A DNA stretch of 61,461 nt. It comes from Gemmatimonadota bacterium (GTDB taxonomy: Bacteria; Gemmatimonadota; Gemmatimonadetes; Longimicrobiales; Gaopeijiaceae). The stretch covers positions 1-61,461 of the forward strand of contig JAJEBS010000292.1 of NCBI GenBank assembly GCA_022822425.1, read 5' to 3'. Both the position numbers and the translations under genes were made by a program. Of this stretch, positions 24,044-32,966 are shown piece by piece; the stretch's first letter is position 1, and each line of letters begins with the position of its first letter. A model generated the notes under the pieces. That model did not search any database. It saw nothing but the letters and a program-made list of their open reading frames with translations, and was not told the origin of the DNA.

Positions 24044-25216
24044 TCACTCATGAGTCATCGCGAGATGGTCGAGCGCCGCGTCCACGCCCCCACCGCTGTG
24101 GGGAACCCGCGCCAGGCGCAGCCCCATCTCCACGCCCGCGAGCGTGCCGGCGAGCGTGAGTTCGTTCAGGTCTCCCAGATGGCCGATGCGGAAGACGCGC
24201 CCGTCGAGCTTCCCGAGGCCTGTGCCGAGCGACATGTCGAAGCGGTCGAGAATGACCTGGCGCAGGGCGTTGGCGTCGTGGCCCCCGGGGAGCAGGACGG
24301 CGGTGAGCGAGTTGGAGTGCTCGCACGGGTTCGCGCTGTAGCACTCGAGACCCCAGGCGGCCACCGCGGCACGAGTGGCTTCGGCGAAGCGCTTGTGGCG
24401 CGCGAACACCCGGTCGAGCCCCTCCTCGGCGAGCATGGCGAGCGACTCGCGCAGGCCGAAGAGGAGCGTGGTTGCGGGGGTGTAGGGGAAGAAGCCGCTC
24501 GCGTTGGCCGCGAGATGGTCATCCCAGTTGAAATAGGAGTGGGGCAGCGGCGATGCCTGGCGGGCGGCGAGGGCCCGCGCGCTGGCGGCGGTGAAGCCGA
24601 GGCCGGGCGGGAGCATGAGCCCCTTCTGCGAGCCCGTGACGGTCACGTCGACGCCCCATTCGTCGTGGCGGAAGTCGATGGACGCGAGCGAGGACACCGT
24701 GTCGACCATGAAGAGGGCGGGATGGTCGGCGGCGTCGATGGCGGCGCGGATGTCCGGGATGTTGGTGGTCACGCCGGTGGAGGTCTCGTTGTGCACGACC
24801 ATCACCGCGCGGATGCGCCCGTTCGTGTCGCTCCGGAGCCTGTCCTCGACCAGTTGCGGTTCGACGCCGGCGCGCCAGTCGCCCGGCACCAGGTCGACGT
24901 CGAGTCCCAGGCGGCCGGCCACCTCCGCCCACTTGTCGGCGAAGAAGCCGCGGTCGAAGGCCAGGACGCCGTCGCCGGGGGAGAGGGTGTTCACCAGGGC
25001 CGCCTCCCACGCGCCGGTGGCCGAGGAGGGGAAGACGAAGACGGTGCCGTCGGTCCGGAAGACCGGCTTCAGGTCTTCGAGGACGGCCAGGGTGAGTTCC
25101 GCGAACTCGGGGCCGCGGTGGTCGATGACCGCCCGGTCCATGGCGCGCCGCACCCGCTCGGGTACGTTGGTGGGGCCGGGGAGCTGGAGAAAGTGCCGGC
25201 CGCTGCGTGTGGTCAT
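24044..25216 (-). CDS. Class V aminotransferase (serine/alanine-glyoxylate type)
   Basis: 390 aa, normal family length. Starts with L-P-G-P-T-N-V-P-E-R-V, the characteristic N-terminus of serine- and alanine-glyoxylate aminotransferases. V-D-T-V-S-S at 171-176 supplies the aspartate that contacts the pyridine nitrogen of PLP, and G-S-Q-K-G-L (195-200) supplies the PLP lysine, K198. An R-I-G-H-L-G motif near residue 345 carries the substrate-carboxylate arginine. The likely reaction is transfer of an amino group from serine, alanine or aspartate to glyoxylate. It is upstream of dctP and divergent from a glycolate-oxidase-type fusion that could make glyoxylate. Confidence 0.9.
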   Translation of the reverse strand: MTTRSGRHFLQLPGPTNVPERVRRAMDRAVIDHRGPEFAELTLAVLEDLKPVFRTDGTVFVFPSSATGAWEAALVNTLSPGDGVLAFDRGFFADKWAEVAGRLGLDVDLVPGDWRAGVEPQLVEDRLRSDTNGRIRAVMVVHNETSTGVTTNIPDIRAAIDAADHPALFMVDTVSSLASIDFRHDEWGVDVTVTGSQKGLMLPPGLGFTAASARALAARQASPLPHSYFNWDDHLAANASGFFPYTPATTLLFGLRESLAMLAEEGLDRVFARHKRFAEATRAAVAAWGLECYSANPCEHSNSLTAVLLPGGHDANALRQVILDRFDMSLGTGLGKLDGRVFRIGHLGDLNELTLAGTLAGVEMGLRLARVPHSGGGVDAALDHLAMTHE

Positions 25217-25304
25217 GCGCGCCCTCGGGTGACGTGGAGAGGGCCGCGGATTAGAATGCGGCGACCCCCCGGCAACGAACCCTGCAAGCTAATGAAGCGC
25301 GCCC

Positions 25305-28244
25305 ATGCCTGACCACCGACCCCGCATCGGCGACCTCTCCCTCGCCGCCCGGCTGCGGCGCGAGCTGGAGGGCGAGGTGCTCTTCGATCCGGTCAGCCGC
25401 GGCCTCTACAGCACCGACGCATCCATCTACCAGATCGAACCGGTGGGGGTGGTGGTGCCGCGCACCGTGCAGGACGTGGCGACCGCGATCGGGATCGCGG
25501 TGCAGGAGGGGGTCCCGGTGCTGCCGCGGGGGGCGGGGACGTCGCAGGGCGGGCAGGCGGTGGGGCGGGCTCTGGTGGTCGACACCAGCAAGCACCTGGG
25601 CGCCATCTCCCGCCTGGATGTGGAGGCGGAGACCGTGCGGGTCGAACCCGGCGTGGTGCTCGACGACCTGAACCGGCGGCTGGCGCCGCACGGGCTGTTC
25701 TATCCGGTGGATGTGGCGACCGCCAGCCGGGCCACTCTGGGGGGAATGGCGGGAAACAACAGCTCCGGGGCGCGGTCGATCCGTTACGGCATCATGGCCG
25801 ACCGGGTGCGCGCCATCGACGCGGTGCTCGCGGACGGGACCGCGCTCCGCTTCGGGGAGGTGCCGGAGGGGGCGGGTGAAGAGAACGGGGGCGCGCACCA
25901 CGCGCTGGCGCGCCGCATGTGGGAGATCCGCGTCCGCGAGGCGGAAGAACTGGCGCGGCGGGTGCCGAAGGTGCTCCGACACGTCGCCGGCTACAACCTG
26001 CATCGCCTCGCGCGTCCCGGCCTGAACCTGGCGCCGCTGCTGGTCGGCTCGGAGGGAACGCTCGCCTTCTTCACCTCCCTCGAACTCGACCTGGCCCGCC
26101 TGCCCCCGCACCGCCTGCTGGGCATCTGCCGCTTCCCCGACCTCGAGAGCGCGCTCGACGCCGTGCAGCACATCGTCACCCTCGATCCGACCGCGGTCGA
26201 GCTGATGGACGACAACGTGCTCCGCCTGGCGTGTGCGAACCCCACCTTCCGGCCCGTGGTGGAGCAAGTCTTCCCCGGGCAGCCGGGGGCGGTGTTGGTG
26301 GTGGAGTTCTCCGCGTTCGAAGAGCGGGCCGCGCACGAGGGGCTGAACCGGCTCGAGCAGATGATGGGCGATCTGGGCTACCCCGGCCCCATGCGGCGCG
26401 CGCTCACCCCGGCCGACCAGGCCCGGGTCTGGGGTGTGCGCAAGGCGGGCCTGAGCATCGTCATGTCGTCGCCAGGCGACGTGAAGCCGGTCTCCTTCAT
26501 GGAGGACTGCGCCGTGCCTCTGCCGCGCCTGGCGGAGTTCGGCGTGCGGGTCAACGGAGTGTTCGGCAGGCACGGGGCGGACGGCACCTGGTACGCGCAC
26601 GCGTCCGTGGGATGCCTGCACGTGCGCCCGTCTCTCAACCTCAAGCAGGGGCCCGACGTGGGCCGCATGCGCGCCATCGCCTCCGAGGTGCACGAGGTCG
26701 TGCTCGACCTGGGGGGAAGCCATTCCGGGGAGCACGGCGACGGGCTGGTGCGCTCGGAGTTCATCGAGGGGCTGATGGGGCGGCGGCTGGCTGCGGCCTT
26801 CGGAGAGGTGAAGCAGGCGTTCGATCCGCACGGGTTCATGAATCCCGGCAAGATCGTCGATCCCCCGCGCATGGACGACCGCAGCCTCATGCGCTACCGG
26901 CCCGGCTACGCCCACCAGCCCTTCGAGACCACCCTCGACTGGAGCCGGTGGGGCGGGCTCGCGGGCGCCGCAGAGATGTGCAACAACAACGGCGCCTGCC
27001 GGAAGGCCGACCCGGGGACCATGTGCCCGTCCTACCGGGTCACCGGCGACGAGAAGCACGTCACCCGCGGGCGCGCGAATGCGCTGCGGCTGGCCTTGAC
27101 CGGGCAGCTCGGCCCGGACGCGATGCGCTCACCGGAGATGAAGGAGGTCTTCGACCTGTGCATCGGCTGCAAGGCGTGCCGGCGCGAGTGCCCGGCAGGC
27201 GTGGACATGGCCCGCATGAAGGTCGAGTTCCTGCACCACTACCGGAAGAAGCACCCCGCCGGTGCGCGGGATCTCGCGCTCGCGCATCTGCCGCGGCTTG
27301 CGGCGCGGGGAGCGCGGCTGGCGCCCCTGATCAACCTCGGGGGACGGAGTCGGGTTCTGCGGGGCATGGGTGAGCGGCTTACCGGCATTGCACGGCAGCG
27401 CGAGCTGCCCAGGTGGTCCAACAGGCGCTTCCGGGATCCCCCGGCCCTTCGCGGCCAGCCCGAGGTGGTGCTGCTGGTCGACACCTTCAGCCGCTATTTC
27501 GAACCCGAGAACGCGCACGCGGCGATGAAGGTGCTGGAGGCGGGCGGATATCGGGTCGAGGTGGCGGGGGCGTTGGCCGGGCCTGCGGCGCGGGCCGCAC
27601 CGGCGCGTCGGACGGGTGCCCGCCCCCTCTGCTGCGGCCGCACGTACCTCAACGCGGGACTCGTGGAGGAGGCTCGAACGGAGGCGCGCCGGCTGCTGGA
27701 CGCGCTATCGGCCGCCCGCGTCCGCGATGCAAGCATCGTCGGGCTCGAACCCTCGTGCCTGCTTACGCTGCGCGACGAGATTCCGGCGATGCTTCCCGGT
27801 GCGGAATCAGCGAATGTGGCTGAACGCGCTCTGCTGCTGGAGGAACTCCTCGTCCGCGATGAGGAACGGGTGCGTCCCCGACTCGATCTGCAGGCGCGGG
27901 GCACGGACTCGGCTTTCATCCACGGCCACTGCCACCAGAAGGCCTTCGGCGTCTTCGATGCCACGCCGCGAGTCCTGGATTGGATTCCCGGGCTTCAGCC
28001 GAAGGTCATCAAGTCCGGCTGCTGCGGCATGGCCGGCTCCTTCGGCTACGAGGCGGAGCACTACCAACTGTCGATGAAGATGGCGGAGCTGGATCTGCTC
28101 CCCGCGGTGCGCGCGGCGCGCAAGGACGCGCTCCTGGTCGCAGACGGCACCAGCTGCCGGAGCCAGATCGCGCACGGAAGCGGCCGTGAAGCGGTGCATG
28201 CGGCGCTGGTGCTGGCGGGGGCGCTGGGGGCAGGGAGCGCCTGA
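25305..28244 (+). CDS. FAD-linked oxidase/Fe-S protein fusion (GlcD-GlcF type, YdiJ-like)
   Basis: 979 aa. Residues ~30-520 are a PCMH-type FAD domain (P-R-G-A-G-T-S-Q-G-G-Q, M-A-G-N-N-S-S-G-A, H-S-G-E-H-G-D-G) plus the FAD-oxidase C-terminal cap. Residues ~555-640 hold a ferredoxin-like pair of Cys clusters (M-C-N-N-N-G-A-C with M-C-P-S, and C-I-G-C-K-A-C-x3-C-P). Two CCG domains follow, with L-C-C-G-R-T near 774 and G-C-C-G-M-A-G near 905. Single-chain fusions of this kind oxidise a D-2-hydroxyacid (glycolate, D-lactate or D-2-hydroxyglutarate) and pass electrons to the membrane. The shared 88-bp intergenic region with the aminotransferase suggests joint control. Confidence 0.9.
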   Translation: MPDHRPRIGDLSLAARLRRELEGEVLFDPVSRGLYSTDASIYQIEPVGVVVPRTVQDVATAIGIAVQEGVPVLPRGAGTSQGGQAVGRALVVDTSKHLGAISRLDVEAETVRVEPGVVLDDLNRRLAPHGLFYPVDVATASRATLGGMAGNNSSGARSIRYGIMADRVRAIDAVLADGTALRFGEVPEGAGEENGGAHHALARRMWEIRVREAEELARRVPKVLRHVAGYNLHRLARPGLNLAPLLVGSEGTLAFFTSLELDLARLPPHRLLGICRFPDLESALDAVQHIVTLDPTAVELMDDNVLRLACANPTFRPVVEQVFPGQPGAVLVVEFSAFEERAAHEGLNRLEQMMGDLGYPGPMRRALTPADQARVWGVRKAGLSIVMSSPGDVKPVSFMEDCAVPLPRLAEFGVRVNGVFGRHGADGTWYAHASVGCLHVRPSLNLKQGPDVGRMRAIASEVHEVVLDLGGSHSGEHGDGLVRSEFIEGLMGRRLAAAFGEVKQAFDPHGFMNPGKIVDPPRMDDRSLMRYRPGYAHQPFETTLDWSRWGGLAGAAEMCNNNGACRKADPGTMCPSYRVTGDEKHVTRGRANALRLALTGQLGPDAMRSPEMKEVFDLCIGCKACRRECPAGVDMARMKVEFLHHYRKKHPAGARDLALAHLPRLAARGARLAPLINLGGRSRVLRGMGERLTGIARQRELPRWSNRRFRDPPALRGQPEVVLLVDTFSRYFEPENAHAAMKVLEAGGYRVEVAGALAGPAARAAPARRTGARPLCCGRTYLNAGLVEEARTEARRLLDALSAARVRDASIVGLEPSCLLTLRDEIPAMLPGAESANVAERALLLEELLVRDEERVRPRLDLQARGTDSAFIHGHCHQKAFGVFDATPRVLDWIPGLQPKVIKSGCCGMAGSFGYEAEHYQLSMKMAELDLLPAVRAARKDALLVADGTSCRSQIAHGSGREAVHAALVLAGALGAGSA

Positions 28245-28408
28245 GGGCACCGTATCCGGGGTTGGTGTCCTGTGTCGGCATGTCCCGATGGGACCATCTT
28301 GTAGACATCTGCAACAATTGGATTCTCTTCAGTTGACGGCGTTCAGCGAAGATGGATACCGTCAGAGGGATCCAGGACGGTTGCGGCCTCCCGCGCAACG
28401 GAGGAGAA

Positions 28409-28933
28409 ATGGCGGACGAAACAAGGATACCCGACCAGTTACGCACGCACGTGTGGGAAGGGCGGGTGGACGCCGATCGACTGCGTCGGTACTACGGCCG
28501 GCTGGCGGGAGTGCACACACGGCGGGCCTCGACTCTTGCCATTCTCGGGTGCTTCGTTGCCTTCGTCGGCCCTCATCTTGATGCCCTTGGCGTGCCCGGG
28601 TGGCTGGAGATGGTCGTGTCACTGGCGGGAGTGGTGCTTGCCGTCGGCACGATAACGCAGGGCCAAAGCCGGATTGTCGAGGCACTATTCCGACACCAGC
28701 AATTCGGCGATCTCCGTACGGAGTGGACCGACCTCTGGCAACGTGTCGAGGACAGGATGGCACCGGGTGCCGAGGTCCGGAGCCGCTGGATCGAATTGAC
28801 ACGACGGGCCGATGCCATCACGGCCCGGAGCCCGCAGGACCGGGTCAACGAACGGGTGCTGATAGCCGCCGAGCAAGCGACCTACGCCTACTACAGGAAG
28901 GAGGCCGCCTCGGGTGTCCCGGCCACAACCTGA
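28409..28933 (+). CDS. Two-TM protein, SLATT-like
   Basis: 174 aa from ATG 28409, with GGAGGAG ending three bases upstream; an earlier ATG at 28352 lacks such a signal. A charged N-terminus (L-R-T-H-V-W-E-G, then L-R-R-Y-Y-G-R-L) precedes two membrane helices at about residues 41-57 and 66-83. A helical cytoplasmic tail carries R-T-E-W-T-D-L-W. This layout recalls SLATT-type 2TM effectors and DUF4231 proteins, but I see no diagnostic motif, so the family is a guess. The 3' end overlaps a tiny proline-rich gene with a strong ribosome-binding site. Confidence 0.55.
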   Translation: MADETRIPDQLRTHVWEGRVDADRLRRYYGRLAGVHTRRASTLAILGCFVAFVGPHLDALGVPGWLEMVVSLAGVVLAVGTITQGQSRIVEALFRHQQFGDLRTEWTDLWQRVEDRMAPGAEVRSRWIELTRRADAITARSPQDRVNERVLIAAEQATYAYYRKEAASGVPATT

Positions 28934-29036
28934 TCCCCGACGTGGACCCCAGCCCAAACCGCCGCCCGAGAAACGCCAGGGCGGATGGCCGCCACCGAAG
29001 AACCCACCTCCCCCTCCTCCTCCGCGAAAGGACTGA
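28914..29036 (+). CDS. Small proline-rich protein, 40 aa
   Basis: GTG 28914 is preceded by GGAAGGAGG at 28896-28904, the best-looking ribosome-binding site in this neighbourhood, with a 9-nt spacer. The product starts M-S-R-P-Q-P-D-P-R-R-G-P and ends with a run of seven prolines and R-K-D; about 40% of residues are proline and most of the others are charged or glycine. It overlaps the last 20 bp of the two-TM gene in another frame. The strong site, the coupling and the non-random composition argue that it is translated. Likely disordered, possibly a partner of the membrane protein. No family recognised. Confidence 0.55.
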   Translation: MSRPQPDPRRGPQPKPPPEKRQGGWPPPKNPPPPPPPRKD

Positions 29037-29050
29037 TCATACCCCGCCGG

Positions 29051-31369
29051 CTACCACGCGAACGTCTGCGAGTACTTCAGCGAGATGGACCGGCCCGTCG
29101 AGAGCGGCGTCCGCGGGATCAGGTTGGCGTCGCGCTCGGTGAGCAGTCCTTCGTTGTAGACGATCCAGAGGTCGGTGCCCTCGCGGAAGTGATACCTGAC
29201 GCGGGAGTTGATGCTGGTCAGGTCGTCGATCCCGTTGTACTGGGCGTAGGCGCTCACGGCGAAGTGGGTATTGAGCGCCACCTCCAGCTTCAGCTGCGCG
29301 ATGTGCGCGGTGGTGGCCATGTCGCGCTCGGAGAAGTCGATCCGGTTGAGGGAATACACGGCGGCCAGCTCCAGATAGCGGGACAGGTTCCAGATCGGCC
29401 CGACCGACAGGCTGACGCGGCTGCCGTCGTAAAAGCTCCCCGCTGAGACGCTGTACCGGCCCCGGAAGCTGGCGGTGCGGCCGAGGTCGAGGTTCGCCTT
29501 CACCTCATGGAACCAGTAGTCACCCGCCGGCACTACCACGTCGGCGATCGGGAAGGGCTCGCGCACGCTCTCGTACTGCGATTCCAGCCCCACATCCACG
29601 CGCCCGCCGGCTCTGAACTGGCCCTCGAGCCTGGGATTCAGAAGCCGGGTCTCCGCGGTGCGGTCGGAGTTGCGGGTGAACTGCCGCGTGGTCAGCCTCA
29701 CGCCCCGTGATCGGAACATCGTCTCAGGATCGTCCAGGAAATCCCCGTATGCCAGCTCGCCGCCGATGAAGCTGTAGGCCTTGCGACGCTGGAACCCGAG
29801 GCCCGGGTTGTATTCGGACCCCACCCGGACGGCATCGAAGGAGTAGGTGAAGCCCACGTCGCGCCGCCGCTCCCAGCGCGCCCTGATCAATCCCGTCTCC
29901 AGGCCGCCCGCGTCCGCGGTCGCCTCGTCGAAGGTCTGCGCCCACTGCAGGAGCGCGTACTCGTCGCCGGTCAGCCGCAGCGACGAATCCAGCCCGTACG
30001 CGACGTTGTCTCCGCCGTAGGTCCCGAGCCGGCTGGTGACCATCGCGCCGACGTTGGAATAGGAGTTGAGCACCTGCTGCCGCAGCCGCAGCACGCCCAT
30101 GTTCTCGGAGGAGCGCTCCCCGTGGGCCGCCGTCTGCATGTTCAGGAGCCCGTAGTCGGTGCCTCCGACGCGTCCCACCGCGCGCGCGCCCCCGTAGATC
30201 CTGACGATGTCTCCCGCGTCGAGTCCGATCTTCCGGCTGTAGAAGAGGCGGTTGAAGGGGCCGCCGGTGTTGAAGTCGAATGTCGCGGAGCGCTCCTGGA
30301 AGAACTGGCGCTTCTCCGGGACGAACAGCTCGAAGCGTTCGATGTTCACCTGGACGCTGTCCGCCTCCACCTGCGCGAAGTCCGTGTTGACGGTGACGTT
30401 CAGCGAGAGATTGGACGTCGGGGCGTACTTGAGGTCGAGCCCGGCCTCCCGTGACCCCTCCCGATCGGTTTCCCACGCGGACCCCCGCCCGCCGGGGCCA
30501 TCCACGAGCCGCGGCGTCTGGCGTACTCCGCCCAGCGCATAGGGGGTCACGTAGACGGGCGTGGACTGCTGAACGCCCCGCAGCACGACGCGCTGTGCCT
30601 GCGAGGGCTTGGCGAAGGCGATCCCGCCCCAGCGCGGATCGATGTCGGGGAAGGTGTGGCGTTCGTTCTTGCGCGCGATGATCCGGTAGAAGATGAACCC
30701 CATCGTCACTTCGTCGCCCTCGACCTGGAAGCCGAGGGTGGCGAAGGGGATGCGGTACTCGGCGAACCAGCCCTCGTCGCTCTGGCTGGTGACGACGTCC
30801 CAGAACGAATTCCAGTCCTCGTTCGACGGCATCCCGGCGCGCGGCACGATCTGGGCGTCGTTGAAGACCGTGCGGTCGATGCGATTCCCGGAGGGGTTGG
30901 TGACGAACCAGACGCCGGTCTCGAAGTCGTTGTAGCTGTCGAAGATGACGGCGAATCCGTCGTCGCCGCTGTAGCGGTCGCGATAGAAGGTGTTGGTGCG
31001 GACGGCCTCCGGCTCGGAGTCGTAGAGCCGGCCCGACACGTACACGTATTCGTCGTCGTGGGCGATCCGCACTTCGGTGGTCTCGGTGGGCGGCGCGCCG
31101 TACGTGGGGCTGAACACCGTGACGGGCAGAGGCTCCAGGTCGTCCCACGCGGGCTCGTCGACAAGGCCGTCCAGCTCGATGGGGCCGGAGATGCGCGGGA
31201 TGAGGATGGGCGTGGTCCGCGCCTCGTCCGCCGAAGGGCCGGGCTCGGATGTCGGAGCCTGGCCGTGGAGCGTCGAGGGGGCGAACAGCGCCGCAACAAC
31301 TGCGGCAGCCAGGGATGTTGCCAACGGGAGGCGGAAGCCGGCGGCCTGCGTGCGAGAGAGCGTCATCAT
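29051..31369 (-). CDS. DUF5916 / carbohydrate-binding-family-9-like outer-membrane protein
   Basis: 772 aa. Signal peptide from M-M-T-L-S-R-T-Q to about L-H-G-Q. Residues ~45-230 form a CBM9-like sandwich: I-E-L-D-G-L-V-D-E-P-A-W, E-V-R-I-A-H-D-D-E-Y-V-Y-V and Y-R-D-R-Y-S-G-D-D-G-F. The rest (F-V-P-E-K-R-Q-F-F-Q-E, then many amphipathic strands) matches the DUF5916 barrel and ends in Q-T-F-A-W, an outer-membrane-type C-terminal aromatic residue. These proteins are abundant in Bacteroidota and Gemmatimonadota and are thought to be surface proteins; substrate unknown. Divergent from the sigma factor across a 284-bp gap in which I see no clear motif. Confidence 0.88.
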   Translation of the reverse strand: MMTLSRTQAAGFRLPLATSLAAAVVAALFAPSTLHGQAPTSEPGPSADEARTTPILIPRISGPIELDGLVDEPAWDDLEPLPVTVFSPTYGAPPTETTEVRIAHDDEYVYVSGRLYDSEPEAVRTNTFYRDRYSGDDGFAVIFDSYNDFETGVWFVTNPSGNRIDRTVFNDAQIVPRAGMPSNEDWNSFWDVVTSQSDEGWFAEYRIPFATLGFQVEGDEVTMGFIFYRIIARKNERHTFPDIDPRWGGIAFAKPSQAQRVVLRGVQQSTPVYVTPYALGGVRQTPRLVDGPGGRGSAWETDREGSREAGLDLKYAPTSNLSLNVTVNTDFAQVEADSVQVNIERFELFVPEKRQFFQERSATFDFNTGGPFNRLFYSRKIGLDAGDIVRIYGGARAVGRVGGTDYGLLNMQTAAHGERSSENMGVLRLRQQVLNSYSNVGAMVTSRLGTYGGDNVAYGLDSSLRLTGDEYALLQWAQTFDEATADAGGLETGLIRARWERRRDVGFTYSFDAVRVGSEYNPGLGFQRRKAYSFIGGELAYGDFLDDPETMFRSRGVRLTTRQFTRNSDRTAETRLLNPRLEGQFRAGGRVDVGLESQYESVREPFPIADVVVPAGDYWFHEVKANLDLGRTASFRGRYSVSAGSFYDGSRVSLSVGPIWNLSRYLELAAVYSLNRIDFSERDMATTAHIAQLKLEVALNTHFAVSAYAQYNGIDDLTSINSRVRYHFREGTDLWIVYNEGLLTERDANLIPRTPLSTGRSISLKYSQTFAW

Positions 31370-31653
31370 TTTCCCGTTTCGTCCTCGTTCACCCAGCCCT
31401 GGTCAGACCTCTGCGTCCGCCCCGCGCGCATGCGCCCCGAGGTACCCCGGAGCCGACCTCAACGCTCTATGCTGCGGTGGTTTTCCGCAACCCGTCGGGC
31501 ACGGTGGCGGGCGGGCGCTGGTAGAAGGAAGCGGAAGGACGGCCTGCGTCCCGATTGCCGGGCGCCGGCCGAGGCGGTGGGCTGATCCGTCACATTTTCC
31601 GCGTCCCGGTCGTTTCCCGGACGAACACGACTTCACAATGGAGAGCGGCTCGG

Positions 31654-32160
31654 GTGGAGCCAGAGGCCTTTCGCGACGTCTTCGACCAACTGAAGCCGAG
31701 GCTGCTGCGCTATTGCACTTACCGGTGCGGAGATCCGGATGCGGCGGAGGATATCGTGCAGGAAGCGATGGTGCGGCTTTGGCGCCGCGACGCCGAGGAG
31801 CCTCCCGCCGATCCCGCGGCGTGGCTGTTCACGACTGCCCGGCACCTCATCCTCGACGGGGAAAAGGTGGCCGGCAACCGCCAGCGGCTGCTGGCCTCCA
31901 ATCCGGTGCACGACGCTGAACCGGAACAGGCGGACCGTGTTCTGGAGCGCGAGCAGGAGCGGGAACGAGTGCGGGAGATGCTGGGACGGATGCCTGACCG
32001 AAGCCGGGAGATCCTGATGCTCCGCTATTCGGGGTTCAGCTATCGCGAGATCGCCGCGCAGGTCGGCGTTGCGCGCGGGTCTGTCGGCACGCTGCTGGCC
32101 CGGGCCGAACGCCGCTTTCTGGAGCTTCTGAGGCCGTCCGGGGAGGATGCGCGACGATGA
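31654..32160 (+). CDS. ECF-type RNA polymerase sigma factor
   Basis: 168 aa from GTG 31654 (V-E-P-E-A-F-R-D-V-F), preceded by GGAG about ten bases upstream; a longer frame starts at 31555 but adds residues atypical of the family. Sigma region 2 is D-A-A-E-D-I-V-Q-E-A-M-V-R-L-W, and region 4 is L-M-L-R-Y-S-G-F-S-Y-R-E-I-A-A-Q-V-G-V-A-R-G-S-V. The linker has no extra domain. The stop overlaps the next ATG (ATGA). With the anti-sigma and TonB-type receptor downstream it forms a cell-surface-signalling type operon. Confidence 0.9.
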   Translation: MEPEAFRDVFDQLKPRLLRYCTYRCGDPDAAEDIVQEAMVRLWRRDAEEPPADPAAWLFTTARHLILDGEKVAGNRQRLLASNPVHDAEPEQADRVLEREQERERVREMLGRMPDRSREILMLRYSGFSYREIAAQVGVARGSVGTLLARAERRFLELLRPSGEDARR

Positions 32161-32966
32161 TCCATCTGACGGAAGGAATGATTCTCGCGGTGCGCGACCG
32201 GGAGCCGGTCGCGGACGAGGTGCTGGCCCACCTGGACGAGTGCGCCGCTTGTGCACGCGCGCTGGAGGAGGCCCGGTCGCGAGCCGAGGCCGTCGAGCAG
32301 GCGCTGTCGGCACTGACGGTGCCGCTGAAGATGGACGCGCGGGCGGAAGGGGTGTCCCTGGCGGAGCCGGGCGGCGTGGCGGAGAAGGCGGCGGGAACGG
32401 GAGCCCGCGTGGTGCCCATCGGGCACGGGCGCGGGGATGCGGTCCGGGGAACCCGGACGCGCGGCACCGTCCGGACGCTTCGTTGGTTAGGGCGGGCGGC
32501 CGTGCTCGTGCTCATCGGCGCGGGTGCGCTGTCCGCGCTTCCCGGTCCGTTCAACGGATGGATTCCGCGCGTGTTCACGGGGGCCCCGCCGCCGGCCCCG
32601 CCGTCCACCTCGGCGCCCGCGCTGCCGGGTCAGGTCGGGGGACGGATGGAGGTTGTGAGCGGTCCGGTGACCGTTCGTCTGGAGAACGTCGTGCCCGGCA
32701 CCGTCGTCGACGTCCGCCGGGTCGCCGGCCGGGCCGTCGGGGTGCTGGCGGCGACCGGCAGCGAGTTTTCCTACGGGAGCGGGGAAGTGCGGGCCGCCGT
32801 GGTGGCGGGCCCGGTCACGGTGGAGCTGCCGGACGGGGTGGTGCCGGCGACGCTGGTCGTCAACGGGGCGACCTACCTGGTAGTGGACGCGGCCGGGATG
32901 GAGGTGGCGGGACCGGCCACGGCGGCCAGCGGGGAAGACCTGGTGACGTTCGAGGTGCCGAATTGA
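32157..32966 (+). CDS. Anti-sigma factor with zinc-finger motif and one TM helix
   Basis: 269 aa. The N-terminal domain holds H-x3-C-x2-C (H25-L-D-E-C29-A-A-C32), the ZAS zinc-finger motif of anti-sigma factors. A single hydrophobic helix lies near residues 115-135 (A-V-L-V-L-I-G-A-G-A-L-S-A-L). It is followed by a Pro-rich linker and an extracytoplasmic beta-rich domain made of short V-V-x-G-P-V-T-V repeats (M-E-V-V-S-G-P-V-T-V, then A-A-V-V-A-G-P-V-T-V). It overlaps the sigma gene by 4 nt and the receptor gene by 4 nt, so it most likely inhibits that sigma factor and senses the envelope. Confidence 0.8.
   Translation: MIHLTEGMILAVRDREPVADEVLAHLDECAACARALEEARSRAEAVEQALSALTVPLKMDARAEGVSLAEPGGVAEKAAGTGARVVPIGHGRGDAVRGTRTRGTVRTLRWLGRAAVLVLIGAGALSALPGPFNGWIPRVFTGAPPPAPPSTSAPALPGQVGGRMEVVSGPVTVRLENVVPGTVVDVRRVAGRAVGVLAATGSEFSYGSGEVRAAVVAGPVTVELPDGVVPATLVVNGATYLVVDAAGMEVAGPATAASGEDLVTFEVPN

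Noticed and set aside
25251-27059. Minus-strand 602-codon frame opposite the FAD oxidase
   Set aside because: No recognisable domain and fully antisense to a conserved enzyme.
32147-32962. N-terminal extension of the TonB receptor frame over the anti-sigma gene
   Set aside because: The stretch is Gly/Arg-rich noise in another frame of the anti-sigma gene; a signal peptide begins right after TTG 32963.
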